Source of the DNA: Pycnopodia helianthoides
Lineage: Eukaryota; Echinodermata; Asteroidea; Forcipulatida; Asteriidae
Reading direction: 5' to 3'
NCBI GenBank assembly: GCA_032158295.1
Contig: CM063259.1
Span: 13,177,564-13,241,563, forward strand
DNA length: 64,000 bases
Positions 13,701 through 28,700 of this stretch are shown here, in pieces. The notes under the pieces are model-generated. The model was not told where the DNA came from and made no database searches. It saw only the letters and a list, made by a program, of their open reading frames with translations. Made by a program: the position numbers and the translations under genes. Positions within the stretch are counted from its first letter, which is position 1. Every line of letters starts with the position of its first letter.

Positions 13701-16700
13701 TTGCTATTTTTGCTGCAAATTGCCTGATATGATTCTGCACAGAATATTTCACAAAACCTAAATCCGTTTTTCTATGTTTTCACTCAAAAAAGCGTGACCA
13801 CCCAATTTGATGACATTTTCACTGTTCAGTTTGGTTGTTACTGATGTGATTATTGAAAACTGGGTGATATGAATTAGTTAACTTGTACTTTCCCTATTAA
13901 AAGCAGGATACTTTTGGTAATTGTCAGAGACTAGTAACCTCACTTAGTGTATCCCTACATATGCATAAAAATGAACAAACCTGTGAAAGTTTGGGCTCAA
14001 TTGGTCAATGAATTGCACGAAAATAATGAAAGAACACCCTCTTTGTAAAGAATTGTGTGCTTTCAAATGCCTGAGAAAGAAGCCTTTCTTAGATTCAAAT
14101 ATTTTAGTGAGAAGTTACCTCGTTCTCGAACACGACATTACTTCAGAGGGAGTCGTTTCTCATAATGTTTTATACTATCAGCAGCTCTCAGACCTACTCC
14201 TTACCAAGTAAGTTTTTGATGGTAATGTACTTCTTGAGTAATTACCCAAATTATCCACTGCCTCTGAAGAGCTCTGTGGTTGGGAGGCAGGAGGCTTAGC
14301 CTGGAGTCGGTCTGTCTTCCATGGATGGTCCCTTTAAAGTTCACTCCAGTGATGGTAATGACAGACTCAATTCCCAAGCCATGATGAATGTACTGAGTTT
14401 TCAATCTGCTGTCACACAACAAAAATGGATATGTAGACTCAAGTCTACACAGTCATTCCAACAGCTTTGTTCTGCCTGGTGTGTACATGTACTTCACTCA
14501 TTGCATTGGTTTAGTGATAGCATGAAAGTACGTCTGGCAAAATTCTTAATTGTTTACAAGTAACCGGAAACCGTTGTCAACTCTTATTTTAGGGTGGATT
14601 AAAAAGATTTGTTTTATTATGTTTTTCATATTTTCTTGGATAAAGTTTATGTTTCATGATATAATACAGCCATAAACTATGTTTAAAGGAAATTACAGAA
14701 TTGGTTTTTGCTAACAAAACAGTTGCTGGCAGTGTAAGCACTTTGTGTAATCCACCATATACATAAACTGACAAACCTGTAGAAGTTTGAGATCGATCGG
14801 CCATCTGGGTCACGAGAAAAAAAAGTGAAAAACCGATTACACATTTGCATGAAATCATATAGATTCAACAAATAATTAAAACGCTCACTGTGAGCGATAA
14901 ACTCCAATCGGAACATTAGTTTATTCTTTTCTCATCAAATATGGCATTTCAGACAGAAATATTTCGAGGGATGTTTTCTAATATCATCATTATTAGACCG
15001 TGTAAGTTTTATGTAAATCTGTGATCAAAAAGTATATTTTACAAGTTTTTTTTTCTTACCAGTTCTGTATTGTTCCTTTAACTAAAGCATTTGAGAATAG
15101 CTGGCCATAATGTTAGTTTAAAAGAACTGAGGACCAGTCAAAATTCTCTTTAAAGCATGTTGGAAAGCATCTGAATTTACTGAGTAATATAAAAATATGA
15201 ACTCGTGAAAAAGCTGACGGACTAGTGAAAAAGCTGACAAATTAGTGGAATGCCAAACTAACTGGTCCTGGTGGCTAGTCTTTGAAAAAAGTTAAGGGCA
15301 AACCCTGTGTCGCAGAAATCAAGTGTTGAGAAAGTCCTTAGATTGCTGTGATTTTCCCGTGACGAAATGTCCTGTTTGCACAAAAAGTTTTTGCCATGTG
15401 GCTGCATGTATTCACTCATTCAAACCCATAGTCTGGGCCGATATTTATTTTGAATCGGAATTTCCTTTTATATAAAGTGGAAAGATTGTTAGCGATGCAA
15501 AACACCCGCACCCCAACAGGCACCCTTTGCTTTACCAGTTCGCCACGGCATCACGCTGTGTCTGTAAGGGTGTCGATCTGAACACTGTACTCACTCCGTC
15601 CCGTATGCTATGCTCCCATGTAACAAAACTGCCGCTGATACCTAGGATCAGTCTTCCAATTGTAGAGGTTAATCCGCACTTGTTTACACTACCAGTAGGT
15701 GCAGTCACTCACTTTGCTTTCATGCGGGGGAAATCCAAACCCAGTAACAAGTCTACAATCCCGTGTTAGCCCCTCTCTCTGTTGGGTTGAGGTGGGGGCT
15801 GGAGGGTTGACGGTCGGTCGCTTGCAGTGGGGATCTGCTGTGCTGGCCAAGTCAGTTTCTAGCCAAACAACTGCAGGCTATAATTAAATGTACAGTCCAC
15901 AGAACTAACTTTCCTTTTAAAAAAAGGTCTGCCTTCTAGTAAGGATTGCGGAGACACCGAACTCTCTCTCTCTCCGTATAAGTGTGGTGGTGGTTCTGGA
16001 AAGAACTGGTGGTTAACAACCCGACGTTTCGATCGGTATGCTCTGATCGTCTTAAGGAGAAAGCCCACAGTTACTCACGTTTTGTTTTTGATGTACTTTT
16101 GAGATTCCTTGGGCTGTATGTTATCCACATAGAAGTTGGGGTAGACCTAGACCTACTTCAGCATCAAAGATGAGATCCAGAAAAATGTATGATACAAGAC
16201 AAACAAAATTGGTTACTCAATTTACATTTTCGGACATTTTCATAATGTGAGTAACCAATTTCGTGTGTCTTGTATATCATACATGACACATTTTTCTGGA
16301 TGTCATCTTTGGTGCTTAAGTAGGTCTAGGTCTACTCTATCTACCATGGGTGGATGCCATCAAAATAATCAACAGTTATTTTGGAGACTCAAAGACTATT
16401 TTTACATATTTTTGTTGGCAGTATTTCCAAGGAAATACTTTCTTGGAGGGTTCCCACTGATGTGAACTTTAATAGAAAACCTAACCTAATTAAATTGCTT
16501 TCCCACCATGCAAAGTTTCAAATCTTACTCACAGTCTGCCTCGTTGAACATGCATTGATTAAAGGCACATTACAGAATTGGTAATTGTAAAATATACTTT
16601 TGATCACAGATTTACATAAAACTTACACGGTCTAATGATGATGATAGTAGAAAACATCCATAGAAATATTTCTGGCTGAAATGCCATCATTGATGAGAAA

Positions 16701-19700
16701 TAAATCAAACTAATTTCCGATTGGAGTTTATCGCTCATGAGCGTTTTATTCATGCATTGTATAACACATGCAAATTTGTGTTCGGTTTTTCACTATTTTC
16801 TCGTGACCCAAATGGTCGATCAATCTCAAACTTCTACAGGTTTGTCAGTTTATGTATATGGTGGATTATATAAAGTGCTTACACTGCCAGCAACTGTTTT
16901 GTTAGCAAAAACCAATTCTGTAATGTTCCTTTAAGCCTCGTGAATTTAGTGTACATTTTTTGCAAAAACACATGAAATGCAAGATCGTTAGTAGCCTTTG
17001 TTTAAAGTGAATGGATTATAAACATCATGAGCAAGTTTGTTCATCCTCTAGTTTTCATTAACCAACCAACCTGATGAACACTTCTTCAAATTTGTTGATG
17101 ATATCAAGAAAAAAGAAAACAAATTGACAATAACCTCTCCAGATTTTCGGCGATATCTAAAAAAAACGCCAGCACCTTTTGAAATGAAATTTTCAGGGTT
17201 TATTTGTTTTGTACATATACCTACATTTATATAGGATTAATACAATCGAACAGTTTCAAAAACCAAAGGTATACTTTGCCTTTAAAGGAAGTTGTTAATA
17301 TTAAATTTTTAACACAAGGGCATTTCTGTTAAAAAAATTCCTTCACGTACGTGTAATAAAAAAACTTGTTAAAAGAACTCTTAACTTTACAATGTACTTC
17401 TCCTCTGGGAGGACTGTATAAATCAGTTCATGCAAACCTTTTTAGATTTATGATTTCGCTAATAACCACACCTTGTATTGACCCTCATTGTTCATTTCCA
17501 CGGCAACCACCTCCCTAAATATCTTTATTTTTATGGTCCGCAACACATGTTTCTTGTCACGAAAACGGTTTTTGCAAAAACAACGCCATAAAAGAAAATA
17601 ATTGCTGGGTTTCTTACTTCTGTCAAATTTATGGGTCCATCAGGAATATTATGGTATCCTTTTCACAGTCAGTAAAGTCGGGCAGTTGTGTGGTTTTTAC
17701 AACTTTGAAATGTTCAAGGAACTACATGTGTGTGACAAACTGGACTTCAGTTTCCGGTGTAGGCTTTGTGTATTAGGCTTGTGGAGCAGAACTTTAGGAA
17801 AATTTGAATAAAAGATTCTTAGCCTGGAGGGTGACAGAGGGCATAATCGTTGAGATAGGAGACTTATAACTTAATCATTCAACATGTAAAAACAAACAAC
17901 TTGTGTTTTTACAACTTTGAAATATTCAAGGAACTACATAAGTGTAACAAACTGGACTTCAGTTTCTGGTGTGGCTTTGTGTTCTTTAGAACTGTAGGAA
18001 AATTGGAATAAAAGATTCTTAGCCTTGAGGGTGAAAGAGGGCATAATCGTTGAGATCCGAGACATCTAACTGTTCATTCAACATGTAAACAAACAACAGC
18101 ACACTACGCTGATTTGATACAATGCTTTGATACATTGTGCAGACAATGTTCAGCTTAACTTCATTTAAAAAAACATCCAAATGTTGCGAGGTGGACTTTG
18201 TACAGCTTCTGGACAATGTTTAGTCATCTAATCGTGTTTTGACATAAAAATGACAGAGTTGGAAGATAAAGAGTTGAACAAGTTCATTATTTATGGTGAC
18301 ATTGTTTGGTCTCCATTTTGTCGGCGCAGTATGACTGTACATGTACATATGACAGGGTTTGCCCTTAACTTTTTTTCTGCGACTGGCCAGCAGGATCAGT
18401 TCGCGTTTCATTTCACTGCTGTCAGCTTTTGCACTTGTCCATATTTCATATTTAAAGGCACATTACAGAATTGGTAATTGTAAAATATACTTTTGATCAC
18501 AGATTTACATAAAACTTACACGGTCTAATGATGATGATAGTAGAAAACATCCCTAGAAATATTTCTGGCTGAAATGCCAAGGCTATTTGATGAGAAATAA
18601 ATCAAACTAATTTCCGATTGGAGTTTATCGCTCATGAGCGTTTTATTCATGCATTGTATAACACATGCAAATTTGTAATCGGTTTTGCACTATTTTCTCG
18701 TGACCCAGATGGCCGATCGATCTCAAACTTCTACAGGTTTGTCAGTTTATGTATATGGTGGATTACATAAAGTGCTTACACTGCCAGCAACTTTTTGTTA
18801 GCAAAAACCAATTCTGTAATGTTCCTTTAATAGGGATGCTTTTAAACACTGAGCTAACCAGCTGGATCGCTTTCAGTGTACAGTGTACATGTATTGTACC
18901 TGGTCCTCAGGTGTTTTAACTAGCATTTGGCCAGCGGACCACTGATTAAGCCACATGTACAGCATTGGTAAATTTCAAAGACGAGTATCTGCACTTTTAT
19001 GTGACCCAACATATACATGTACATGAAATAACAAACCTGTGAAATGTTAAGCTCAATCGGTCTTCAGAGTCATGAGAACACAGTAAAAAAAAACATTGTA
19101 AATTTTTCCAGTTTTCAAACATGGGGTTTTGGACACGCCCGATAAAGACTAATGGTTTACTCATTTCCTAAAAAACTATAGCATTTCAAGCAAAACTATT
19201 TCAAGGGAAGTTTACCACTATGGACCTATCTTTATACCATGTAAGTTATGTGGCAAATCTGTGAACATTTATATTCAACTTACCAATGTTGTGCACATCC
19301 TTTAAAGGGAGAGAACACTGTTAACAGAACATGATGTAAGGGCTGGTTTGGCCATGGTTTGACAACACCGTGAGTTTGCCCCGTATGTTGTACAAAGAAA
19401 GACCTATAGTCTAACTGCCCTACGCATACATGTACAAATGTACATGTACCTCACGATATACAGTAAAAGCTTTTATTAGACACCACTGTGGTCTCAGGTG
19501 TTTTAACTAGGGCAGTCGGCATAGTGGTATCTTGCCTTGCCTTCCCACCTCTGGGGACCCCAGTTCAAATCACACCGGGGCACTAACGTGGATTGGGTTT
19601 TTCAGTCCCTGCCTGATTGTGTGGGTTTTCCCCCCTGGATTATTTTGCTGGGGTTTTTCCTCCCACACCTAAAACTGAAACTTCCTTCGTTTGTCTTTTC

Positions 19701-22700
19701 TCCGTGGGGTTCTTGGCTAGTATAGTGATTAAGTTTCGCTTCCTGAGAGTCCTTGGCTTCACAACCAGAATTAATCAATGAAATGAAGAAAAAAAGTAGC
19801 ATTTGGCCAGCGTACCACTGTTAAGGCAACATGATTGTAAGGGATGGTTTGGCCATGGTTTGACAACACCATGAGTTTGCCCCTTGCAGGCCATTGTCAA
19901 CTAATCATTAGACCAGTGGACAAGCACTGATTGTCATCGCCTCACAGAGCACTATTGATTTTCTCCCAGGCGGACATCTTAATCCATTTGTTGATCAAAA
20001 GAGGCGCTTTACAACTGGTGCACTGAAGGAACAAGAGATGCAAGGGAGAGTCCAACACATGCAGAAACCCCCAACCACCTAAAAAGCAAAACAACAATGC
20101 ATCCTTTCTAGGTAGAGGACCGTGAAAAAAAAGATTTCCGAGAAGTGAATTCCATCGACTTCTTAAGATGTTGTGAGATTTGTTGTTGTTGTTTTTTCTC
20201 AGGAGTTGCAAGCAATTTTGAGGTTGTGTACAACTTGACATGTTGTCGAAACAACAGGGCAAGTAGAATTCTAAAAAGTATTCTGTCTGATATTGTGTTT
20301 AAAAGGACCTGGGGTCGATTTCACAAAACTCTTCCTAACTTAGGACTAGTCCTGGGCAATGCTAAGAGATAGGACTAGTCCTAAGTACTGGTCCTAACTT
20401 AGGACTAGTCCTATCTCTTAGCATTGCCTAGGACTAGTCCTAAGTTAGGAAGAGTTTTGTGAAATCGACCCCAGCTTGGATGAAAACGGCAACAAGTGAT
20501 CGTTGCTGAATATCAATCAATATTGCGTTTGATTTCTATGGATTTTTTTCCTGATTTCAGGATTTTTCTCAAAATCTTGAAAGAAGTAATTCAGTTACCA
20601 AAAGGAGAAAGAAATAGTAAAAATATAAAAAACACCAAGTAGTCTCCTTTTATGGTAGACATGTGAGCTGCACATGTGTGGTACACTCTACTGCAGATTT
20701 TCTGCCATTGCAGTCTTACAAGATACATTTAAGAAGTTATTACCCTAAGCCAGACTTAATCTCCTGTGGGATTAGATCACCTCCTTTAATGCAATGTTAA
20801 AAAAAAACAGTCCCTCCAAGACTCTAGTATCCTTCAGTGACATTATTGCTGGCAGGAGACTGACACGCCTACTTCCCACGTCCCGCTCTTCCTTCCTCCT
20901 CGTTGTGCACCGGTGGATCGGCAACATCTCAAGGACTACGTCTCCATGTAAAAAAGAAAGTCACAATCCCAAGTCGAGCATTAGGGCGAGTGAGTTCCAT
21001 GGATGTGACAAGCAGGGTCAGCCATTGCCTCCACCCCGACATCAAGAAAAACATATCAAGTCCATCGTACGGCTTCCGAGATGGCACCCTGAAAAGACGC
21101 TGCGGTTAAAAATAGGACCGCCGGTTAAAAATAGATGTTTTAATTGGTGTTAATGATGGGATTCCCCGTTCGTTAGCGCTGTGAGGGTCCTTTTGTGATT
21201 CGGGGGAAGATGCATTTAACGGCTGTGGAGAACGGCCAGTTAGGGACCGTGGAGCTTACACCTAGGCGTTTTCGTCAGATCAAAAAAATTGATTGGTACA
21301 CAATGCTTCCGTGAAAGTTGATGTGTGGTGTAATACATGCTGAGAATGATTCTGGACTTTGCCTAGTAATTGACGTGGAAACTCCTTGCACCAGGTGCAA
21401 TGCAGTGAGTGAATTCACTGCTGGAGCGATACGGACTGTAGATTTGATGGAGGCAGGTTGCATCAAAACCTTGGTCAGTCAGTGCCCGAAAAAGAGGGGC
21501 CCTAAGGTCAAATTTAGCTTTTGGGATGCACTCTTTTTCCAAGAAGTTCTTATGAAGGTTGGGGGGGGGGAGGGATTTACAAGTCTTTAACCTCACATTA
21601 AAACAGTTTAAAAATGTTGTGTTTGATACTTTTTCAGAGCGTACAACAAAAATGATGCTTACCAGAATAACGTTATCAGATAAAGTACTATTATACATGT
21701 GCAAAATGTAACGGATACCCTGCTTAGTTTTACTTAGCAGAAAAGTGGCAACAATATTCTCTGCTTGAAGCAGCTCTATTTATTGGGCCCTGGTCGTAGA
21801 ACTTTGCTGGCAAAGCAAGATTAGTTTTTTTAGCAGAGCATTAGTTTAAAGCCATTCTCTGTTATGGTCGATCAGAGCTCTGTCGGTTCACCAATGAGTG
21901 GGAAGGAGACTCCTTGTCTGGTGGTTTGGTTTTTCCAGACCGGTACAAGACTCGAGCAAATGGAATCTGCCACCTATTCATTCATCCTCATCCTCTGTGG
22001 AAAAAAAAAACCCTCAGCTGCCAACGTGATCAACATGGCCGATATAATCCCATTCATATATCGGCATTTGCTTGGAGTACATTTGCTTCAAGAGAGAGAG
22101 TTCCATTACGAGTGTATGGCAGATTTCAAGCCACTCCGAACAATGGCCGGTCATTGATACATGTTAAATTAAGCTTGAGTCTGGATGAAATGGTACGGGC
22201 ATTAGGGGTTGTCGTCCCCCTGCGCTCTGGGCGTAAGCTGGCTTAATGTGGCAGTGTTTGGTGTGTCTAATTTCACAGAAAGATCGCCATTGTGGGTGTG
22301 ACAAAAGAGGACTTCCCGTTCGGAATCATTCGATGAAAAGTAGCAGGGCTTTTCGTCTGGCACTCTCAAAGAAAGTTGGAACACAGTGATGATGTTTTAA
22401 AGAATCTACAAGCCTGAGGTTGTCAGGATTTTGCTTGCTGTCAGTTTTGGGGGGAGTTTTTTCCTTTAAAGATTGCCTTCTTGCTTCAATAACAAACTGC
22501 CGTCACTGACACCGATTTGCACAGAACTGCTTGAGCAGAAAATATTGCTTGACAGTTCTGCTGAGCAAAAACAAAAAAATAAGCAGGATACCACACAGAT
22601 GGTGTACATGTATAAACATCTGATGTGTTACGTATGCTGGCAATCTTATTCTGGTGAGCCTAATTTTGTTGTGCTTAGCAACTTAGTGTGCTGGAGAGTT

Positions 22701-25700
22701 GCCCCGCTTTTTCCATCGGGCCAAACTTCCAAAATGTGGGTCCAGAATGCCCCACAGTTTTGAACAATCCTGGGGAAGCACCCTGGCCTCCCTCTATGCT
22801 CCTTGTCACTGCCTTGAAATGATGTTCCAGTACACATTTTTATTGCAGTCATTGAAGTGCCCCCTCGACAAGGAAAACCAGCGTCGCCCTTACAAGAACC
22901 CAAGTATCCGGCCTGCAGAATTGTCAACTCCTCCCTGATTCTGCCGAAAGTTCCCTGAAAATAAACAAATTTGTCCACGTTCTGATGAACAAATATGGAA
23001 ATCTCTCTGGTTTGGGAAACTTTTTCCCTCTTACAATGAATTGAATTTTAAATATCTCCCTGATTGTTGCACAAAATCTCACTGATTGCAAGCTGCAAAT
23101 GTTGGCAGCTCTTGGGCTGTGGAATGTGAACTCGATCAAAAGTGCAGCACACTCCCGTTTTTCAACTTGCAATTTCCTAGAATTCTTAAAAGCTGGTTCA
23201 GCTCAAACATAAAAGCTGAAGACACACTGACCTGTGTAATCAATGGAAGGTCGTAGGTCAATAGCCGGTCAGACCACAAGCTTGTACAGTGGACTACGTA
23301 GGTCTCTTATTCATCACACACCGTCACCATGGGAACATCAGGGAGATCTTACCTGCTGTTTTATTCATGAGATTGCTGTATTGCTTGATGGAGCTTTGAG
23401 CACTGGCAAGCATGATCATTTTTTTTTCTCTCCAAGGCATAACAGGACATAACGCAGTGTTCCCCGGTGAACTGTTGAGCATTCTGGACCCCAAAATTTG
23501 CAAGTTTGGCCGAAGCATACCGAATTGAAAACGAGACCCTCTGAATGTGTTAGAACTACTTTATGTTTATGTTTGGATTTAAAAAGCTCAATCTGGAGCA
23601 TTTCCAAAAAGGTTTTTATTGTATGATTTTTGTGAGTTTGATGTTGAATCTAAACAATTTGCGTTTTATCGGCACGATCTGCTAAGCTTGAGTTTTAGGA
23701 GAACCCTGATAATGGAATTTGGACCATTGGCCCCAAGTCCAGTTATTTAACATGAAACCAATAACATCATATAACAAATTAAGTCTAGCATTCTAATGTT
23801 TTTTACTTTGAGGAAGATTATTTTTGTTTAACCGTACACCAATGTGATGAAGCACTCAGTACTTTCCTACATTGTATGTCCTGTGAAACGACAAATCCAC
23901 TGGCATGTTACTCGGGTGCAATTTAAACCCAAGACCTTTGCCATTCTAGAGCAACGCTACATGTACTCTTTATGTTGTCGATTTGATATACATTTTGTTT
24001 TTCCCCTTTTTTTCTGAGGGGGGCGGAGGTGGAGGTCTTCAAATGCTTTTTGCACTTTTTATAAATAATTCATTGGAATAGTTTATAACTCAATGGACAC
24101 CTGTCTCACTTTATCATGAGAGAGGTGGATGTTAAGTATCTTAAAGGAGTGCACTACTCATGAAGAGTACATTCATTCCCATCCTCTTGGTTTCAGTAAA
24201 CACATCATAGTCTGTGGTCACATTTTTATAAAAAAAAGAAAAAAAAACGACAACAACAAACAAACTCGTTTGTGTGTTGTCAAAGATTCTGAGCATGTTT
24301 ATTTCAGCCTGATTTTGATTCCTGCGATTGATGTTTATGATTACGCTGAAACTGAAATTTCCCCCTCCAAATTTTGTATTATTATTTTTTTTTGGGGGGG
24401 GGGTCTTTAAAAGCTGTACATATGTACATACCTACATAAACGTATTTGGGTTTTGTTGACTTAGTATTTCAGACAGAAATATTTTTCTGTAGGATTGGCA
24501 TCGATAATGAAACTTCATAATCAGTTTGGGTGTTGAGTTTGATGGTAGATTTTGTGAGGGAGTGAGGAAGGATCAAGCCCTTTTTCAAAACCATGGCTTA
24601 GGCTTCGCCTGGGGCTTAGGGGTTGCCTCTGGCTTAGGCTTCACCTTCGGCTTAGGCTTCACCTCAGGCTAAGGCTTCACCTCAGGCTTAGGCCACCTCA
24701 GGCTAAGGCCTCCTCAGGCTTAAGCCACCTCAGGCTTAGGCTTCACCTCTGGCTTAGGCTTCACCTCTGGCTAAGGCTTCACCTCAGGCTTAGGCCACCT
24801 CAGGCTTAAGCCACCTCAGGCTTAGGCTTCACCTCTGGCTTAGGCTTCACCTCTGGCTAAGGCTTTGCCTCTGGCTAAAGCACCATCTGCCTAATGTGCA
24901 TTTTTGAAATTTCAATGTGCAATTTTTTGAACCTAAGCCGGAGGGTCAGCCAAAGCTGTCAGCCAAAGCCGTGGTATCAAAAAAGGGTCCACTCATAAAT
25001 CACTCAGAATAGTAAACTGGGACCAATGTGCAGACTTGCTCAGTGTATGGTGTATGCAATGCAGTGTATAATGCATGGGGAGTTCACTTAACTACATCTG
25101 TATTGTGCAGAACTAATTAAATTAGCTTTAATGAATTTAATTGAATTAGCTGATATTGATTTACTTTGCACGTATGTTCACGTATGTTCATGTTATTTCA
25201 GTTAAATCACAATGTACTTGTACATGTAATGAGTGTACATGTACATGTTCACGTTATTTCAATTCAATCACAATGTACACATGTAATGAGTGTACATTAG
25301 CCCTGTAGAGAAATTTCAATGACACTCATTATGGTGACATCTATACAATAATGGTAACCGAAAGTTATAGACGGGTGAAATGTGAAATGTGAACTGGACG
25401 CCATTTCAGCAAGCAAGTCATGTGATGCAACAATAGATCAGTGCTATCAATGCTATAACAAAACATTTACTTGCTGAAATTGGCACCCATGCGTATTTCA
25501 CGTTCCAACAATAGATGATAGATGGATTGCAATACGCGTCATTGACCACCATCTTTGATGAATTGTGCACGCGAAAAGAGCTGTCATTGGCTGAGAGTCG
25601 TGCGTAGCGCGTACACGCGTGCACTTTTCTATTGTTTTACATCAAAGATGGTGGTCAATGACGCGTATTGCAATCCATCTATAGATAGAGCAGTTCCTCA

Positions 25701-28700
25701 TCTTGCCCCTTTGGCACAGTCTATAATCTTTGATGTTATCCGTCTGTACACACTCTCAGGAATAGTGAAAAGGCATTAAAGGTCAAGGTAACTGAAACAT
25801 CAGCCTTTGTACATGTATCAATGTGGCGTGATATTTTGAATATGCCAGGTCCGATTTTGGTCAATATGACATGGATATTTAGATTTGAATTTTTAAAAAG
25901 CTACTTTTATAAATTCAAGAAATTTATAAGCTTTCATTTAAGGTATTAGGCCAAATAAAAAAAAAACATGTTGAGCGTCCTTGCCTGCTTCCTTTTTAGA
26001 GGCCGCCTCCTTTTGTTCCTTTTTTTTTACTTAAAAATAAAAGGATCAATTTTTACGATCTCTGACGAATTTTTTTTTTTTAAAATAAGTAAGATCGTAT
26101 TTTTAGACCTTAGCACACACAAAAAAAAAACACCGAAAAAAGCTGGCAACCATCTTGAAAAATAGCCCGGCCGGTTGTCTTCAAAAAATGCTGTACCTTG
26201 TCGGACGGCCATTTTTGAATGGAGTTATTGTCAGGATGGAACACCAAGTAGAAAACATTCTGAGGACCTCGTTTCAATTCAGTGTGCTTTGGCCAAACTT
26301 TTTAAATAAAAATTGAGTCTAGAATGCCCCACAGTTTTTGGGAAAAAAAACCTGGGGAGAGACCCTGCACAGTACCTTGGATGAGGCCCTTCGTATCATG
26401 GTGATGTGGCGTTTTCACATCTGTTTGAAGAGCAACCCTACATTGTAAACCCAGTATTGAGTTTTGCTTTGTTTTGGCACGGATAGTCCCTATTACATGC
26501 ATTTCAGAATTTGCCTCCACTTCAAGAGACAGGCCTGGAATTTTCATCTTTGAGAGGGCAAGGCCCCCCATTTTCATTTTGCAAAGGGCACCCTCATTGG
26601 AAATTTTAAAGTCTATGGGAAACTTTGGATGGGGCACCAAGGCCAAGACCAGGGCAACGGAGGCCATAGGCCTCTGTGGCCTCCGTGTAATTCCAGGCCT
26701 GAAGAGATATTACATGCTGTACCTTTAAGAATTTTAAGTTATCTACATAGTACAGTAGATAAAAACTTGCATAGCTAGTACGTTACTTTGTACTATAATT
26801 AACACAAAGACAGGGTTCTGCCCAGGATTTCTTTAGTGGTGGAAAAGTGTTTCCCTGGAAACCATTGCGAGATGGATCAGTTACATGATAGATCATATAA
26901 ATAGACTCAAATCAAAGAAGTACTCAAAATTAATGGCTTTGGATACCATTTTTACTGGTAAAAGCCCAATTTTACATTTCCATGAAAACCTTTGAAAGAA
27001 AATTGCAAGTGTAATTCTAAAATGTGGAAAATGTGTGATGGTTGAAACAGAAAAATCTGCCAGTGGTGGTTGGGAAATCCAGAGTGCCGCAGGTTTTCCG
27101 GCACCGACCACTGTGGGCAGAACCCTGCAATGATCTGCCAGCGATACACTGCTGTACCTTTAAAGAATGAAGTTATCCACGTCAAGTCTCATCCCTTTGG
27201 GAACAAAATTTGCATCATGTGTACAGTTACTTTGTACTACAGTATGTACGTTAACACACTGATCGGCAAGCAGTGCACTGTGTGTGTGTTTTTTTTTTAC
27301 GTATGCAGTTTCATGGGATGTCCTGAGGAAAAAGAATAGCTTAGCTGTGCATAGACAAACAAAATAAATAGGCTCTGTGAGTTTATTTTGTCAGGTCTAC
27401 TCTGCAAGGGAGGAATGACGACGTGATGCAATTATTTATGTACCTGGTAAACGGATCCGCAGACGAGAATTATATGACTGGGCTGTGGATGAAACTAGTC
27501 CACACGCTCTTGTGTTTTTAGAAATTATTGAAGGGTTTGTGATCAACGTTACACGATCCTCTTGCCCACCGTAGGTCTGTGGCCAGCCTCTTGTCTTTTC
27601 TACAGATATTTTCATGGTAAATATGCCACCGGTTTGTCTGACCTGGTTCCTCCTATCAGGGTGTTTGAGCGTGAAACCAGGCTTTCTGCTTCTTCTCACC
27701 CATACACTCTTGCTTTGCTGAGATGTAGAACAAAGAGCCATTCCAACAGCTTTATTCCACATTAAGTACAGCATCTCTTTGGAACTCCTTGCCTGGTGCA
27801 TGTCCCCCCCCCCCATTCAATCTAGACTGTTTTAATAGAATATCAATTCCTATCTTCAGCTCCCCTGAGTTGTTTTCATCTTTAAATTGTTTTCTTCTTG
27901 TAGCCCTTTACCAAGAGTGGCTTTTAGCCTTGTATGGGGCAAACTTGCGTTTAAAAAAAAAAACATTTAAAGAATTAAGGGCATATTGAGCGGAAGGTTG
28001 GTAGGTGAGAAGGGAAACATTCCAGGCGGGAAATATTAGGGGAATGCGGACACTCTGGGATGGATGACAGACGATGAATCAAGGTAGTTCTACACGCACG
28101 CTATACTACACAGTGCCCACAGTGATTGAAACAGATGTGTTTCCAACACGACACAAGGACCAAGGAATGGGGGTGTGAAAAATCTGATTGGAGTTGTTGC
28201 CATTTTTTTTTTCAATGTGGGGAAATTTTTTTTTATCGGAGAAAGGTGTCTAGATATGTGGCATGATGATGTGATCACACCTCTCTGGCTCTGATTTGTT
28301 CAGTGTGGTGGTCACTTGGAAAAGGGCAGTTTTGTTTGCCCGATGCCGAAACAGAATGTAAGAAATTCAGCATGGTCGAGACCGACTTGGATCTGGAAGT
28401 TTGAGTGTTTGCGCGAGACTTGCACAGTCTGTTTTCCCCTGGTGTGAGGGAAATGTATCTTTGTATTGCAGGTACAATGTACATCATGTCGATCTATACG
28501 CAAAGACCATTGTGGCAAACCACAGCAAAAGCAACGGAATTACTGCAGATACTGTATCGTAATTGAAGACCTGGGCCCAATTTCGTAGCTCTGCTTACTG
28601 TCGAATTCTGCGCTTGCGATCACCATTCTTCGCTTACAGGGCAAGCATCAAGTTTCTGTTCTAGCTGTGTAAGCAAAGACTGCCTAGTAACATGGAATAC

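Noticed and set aside
20794..21153. 119-residue open frame in ryk intron 1
   Set aside because: No domain, no repeat boundary, no codon pattern and no splice-site support. Could be a conserved noncoding island but nothing shows it.
24595..24900. CRISPR-like array
   Set aside because: Units are 15-18 bp, degenerate and without unique spacers, in a eukaryotic intron. A minisatellite.
26302..26667. 121-residue minus-strand open frame
   Set aside because: Overlaps a dispersed repeat also present at 35770-35930, where the frame is broken.
27436..27816. 126-residue minus-strand open frame in ryk intron 1
   Set aside because: No recognisable domain or splice context, and no sign of a retroelement protein.
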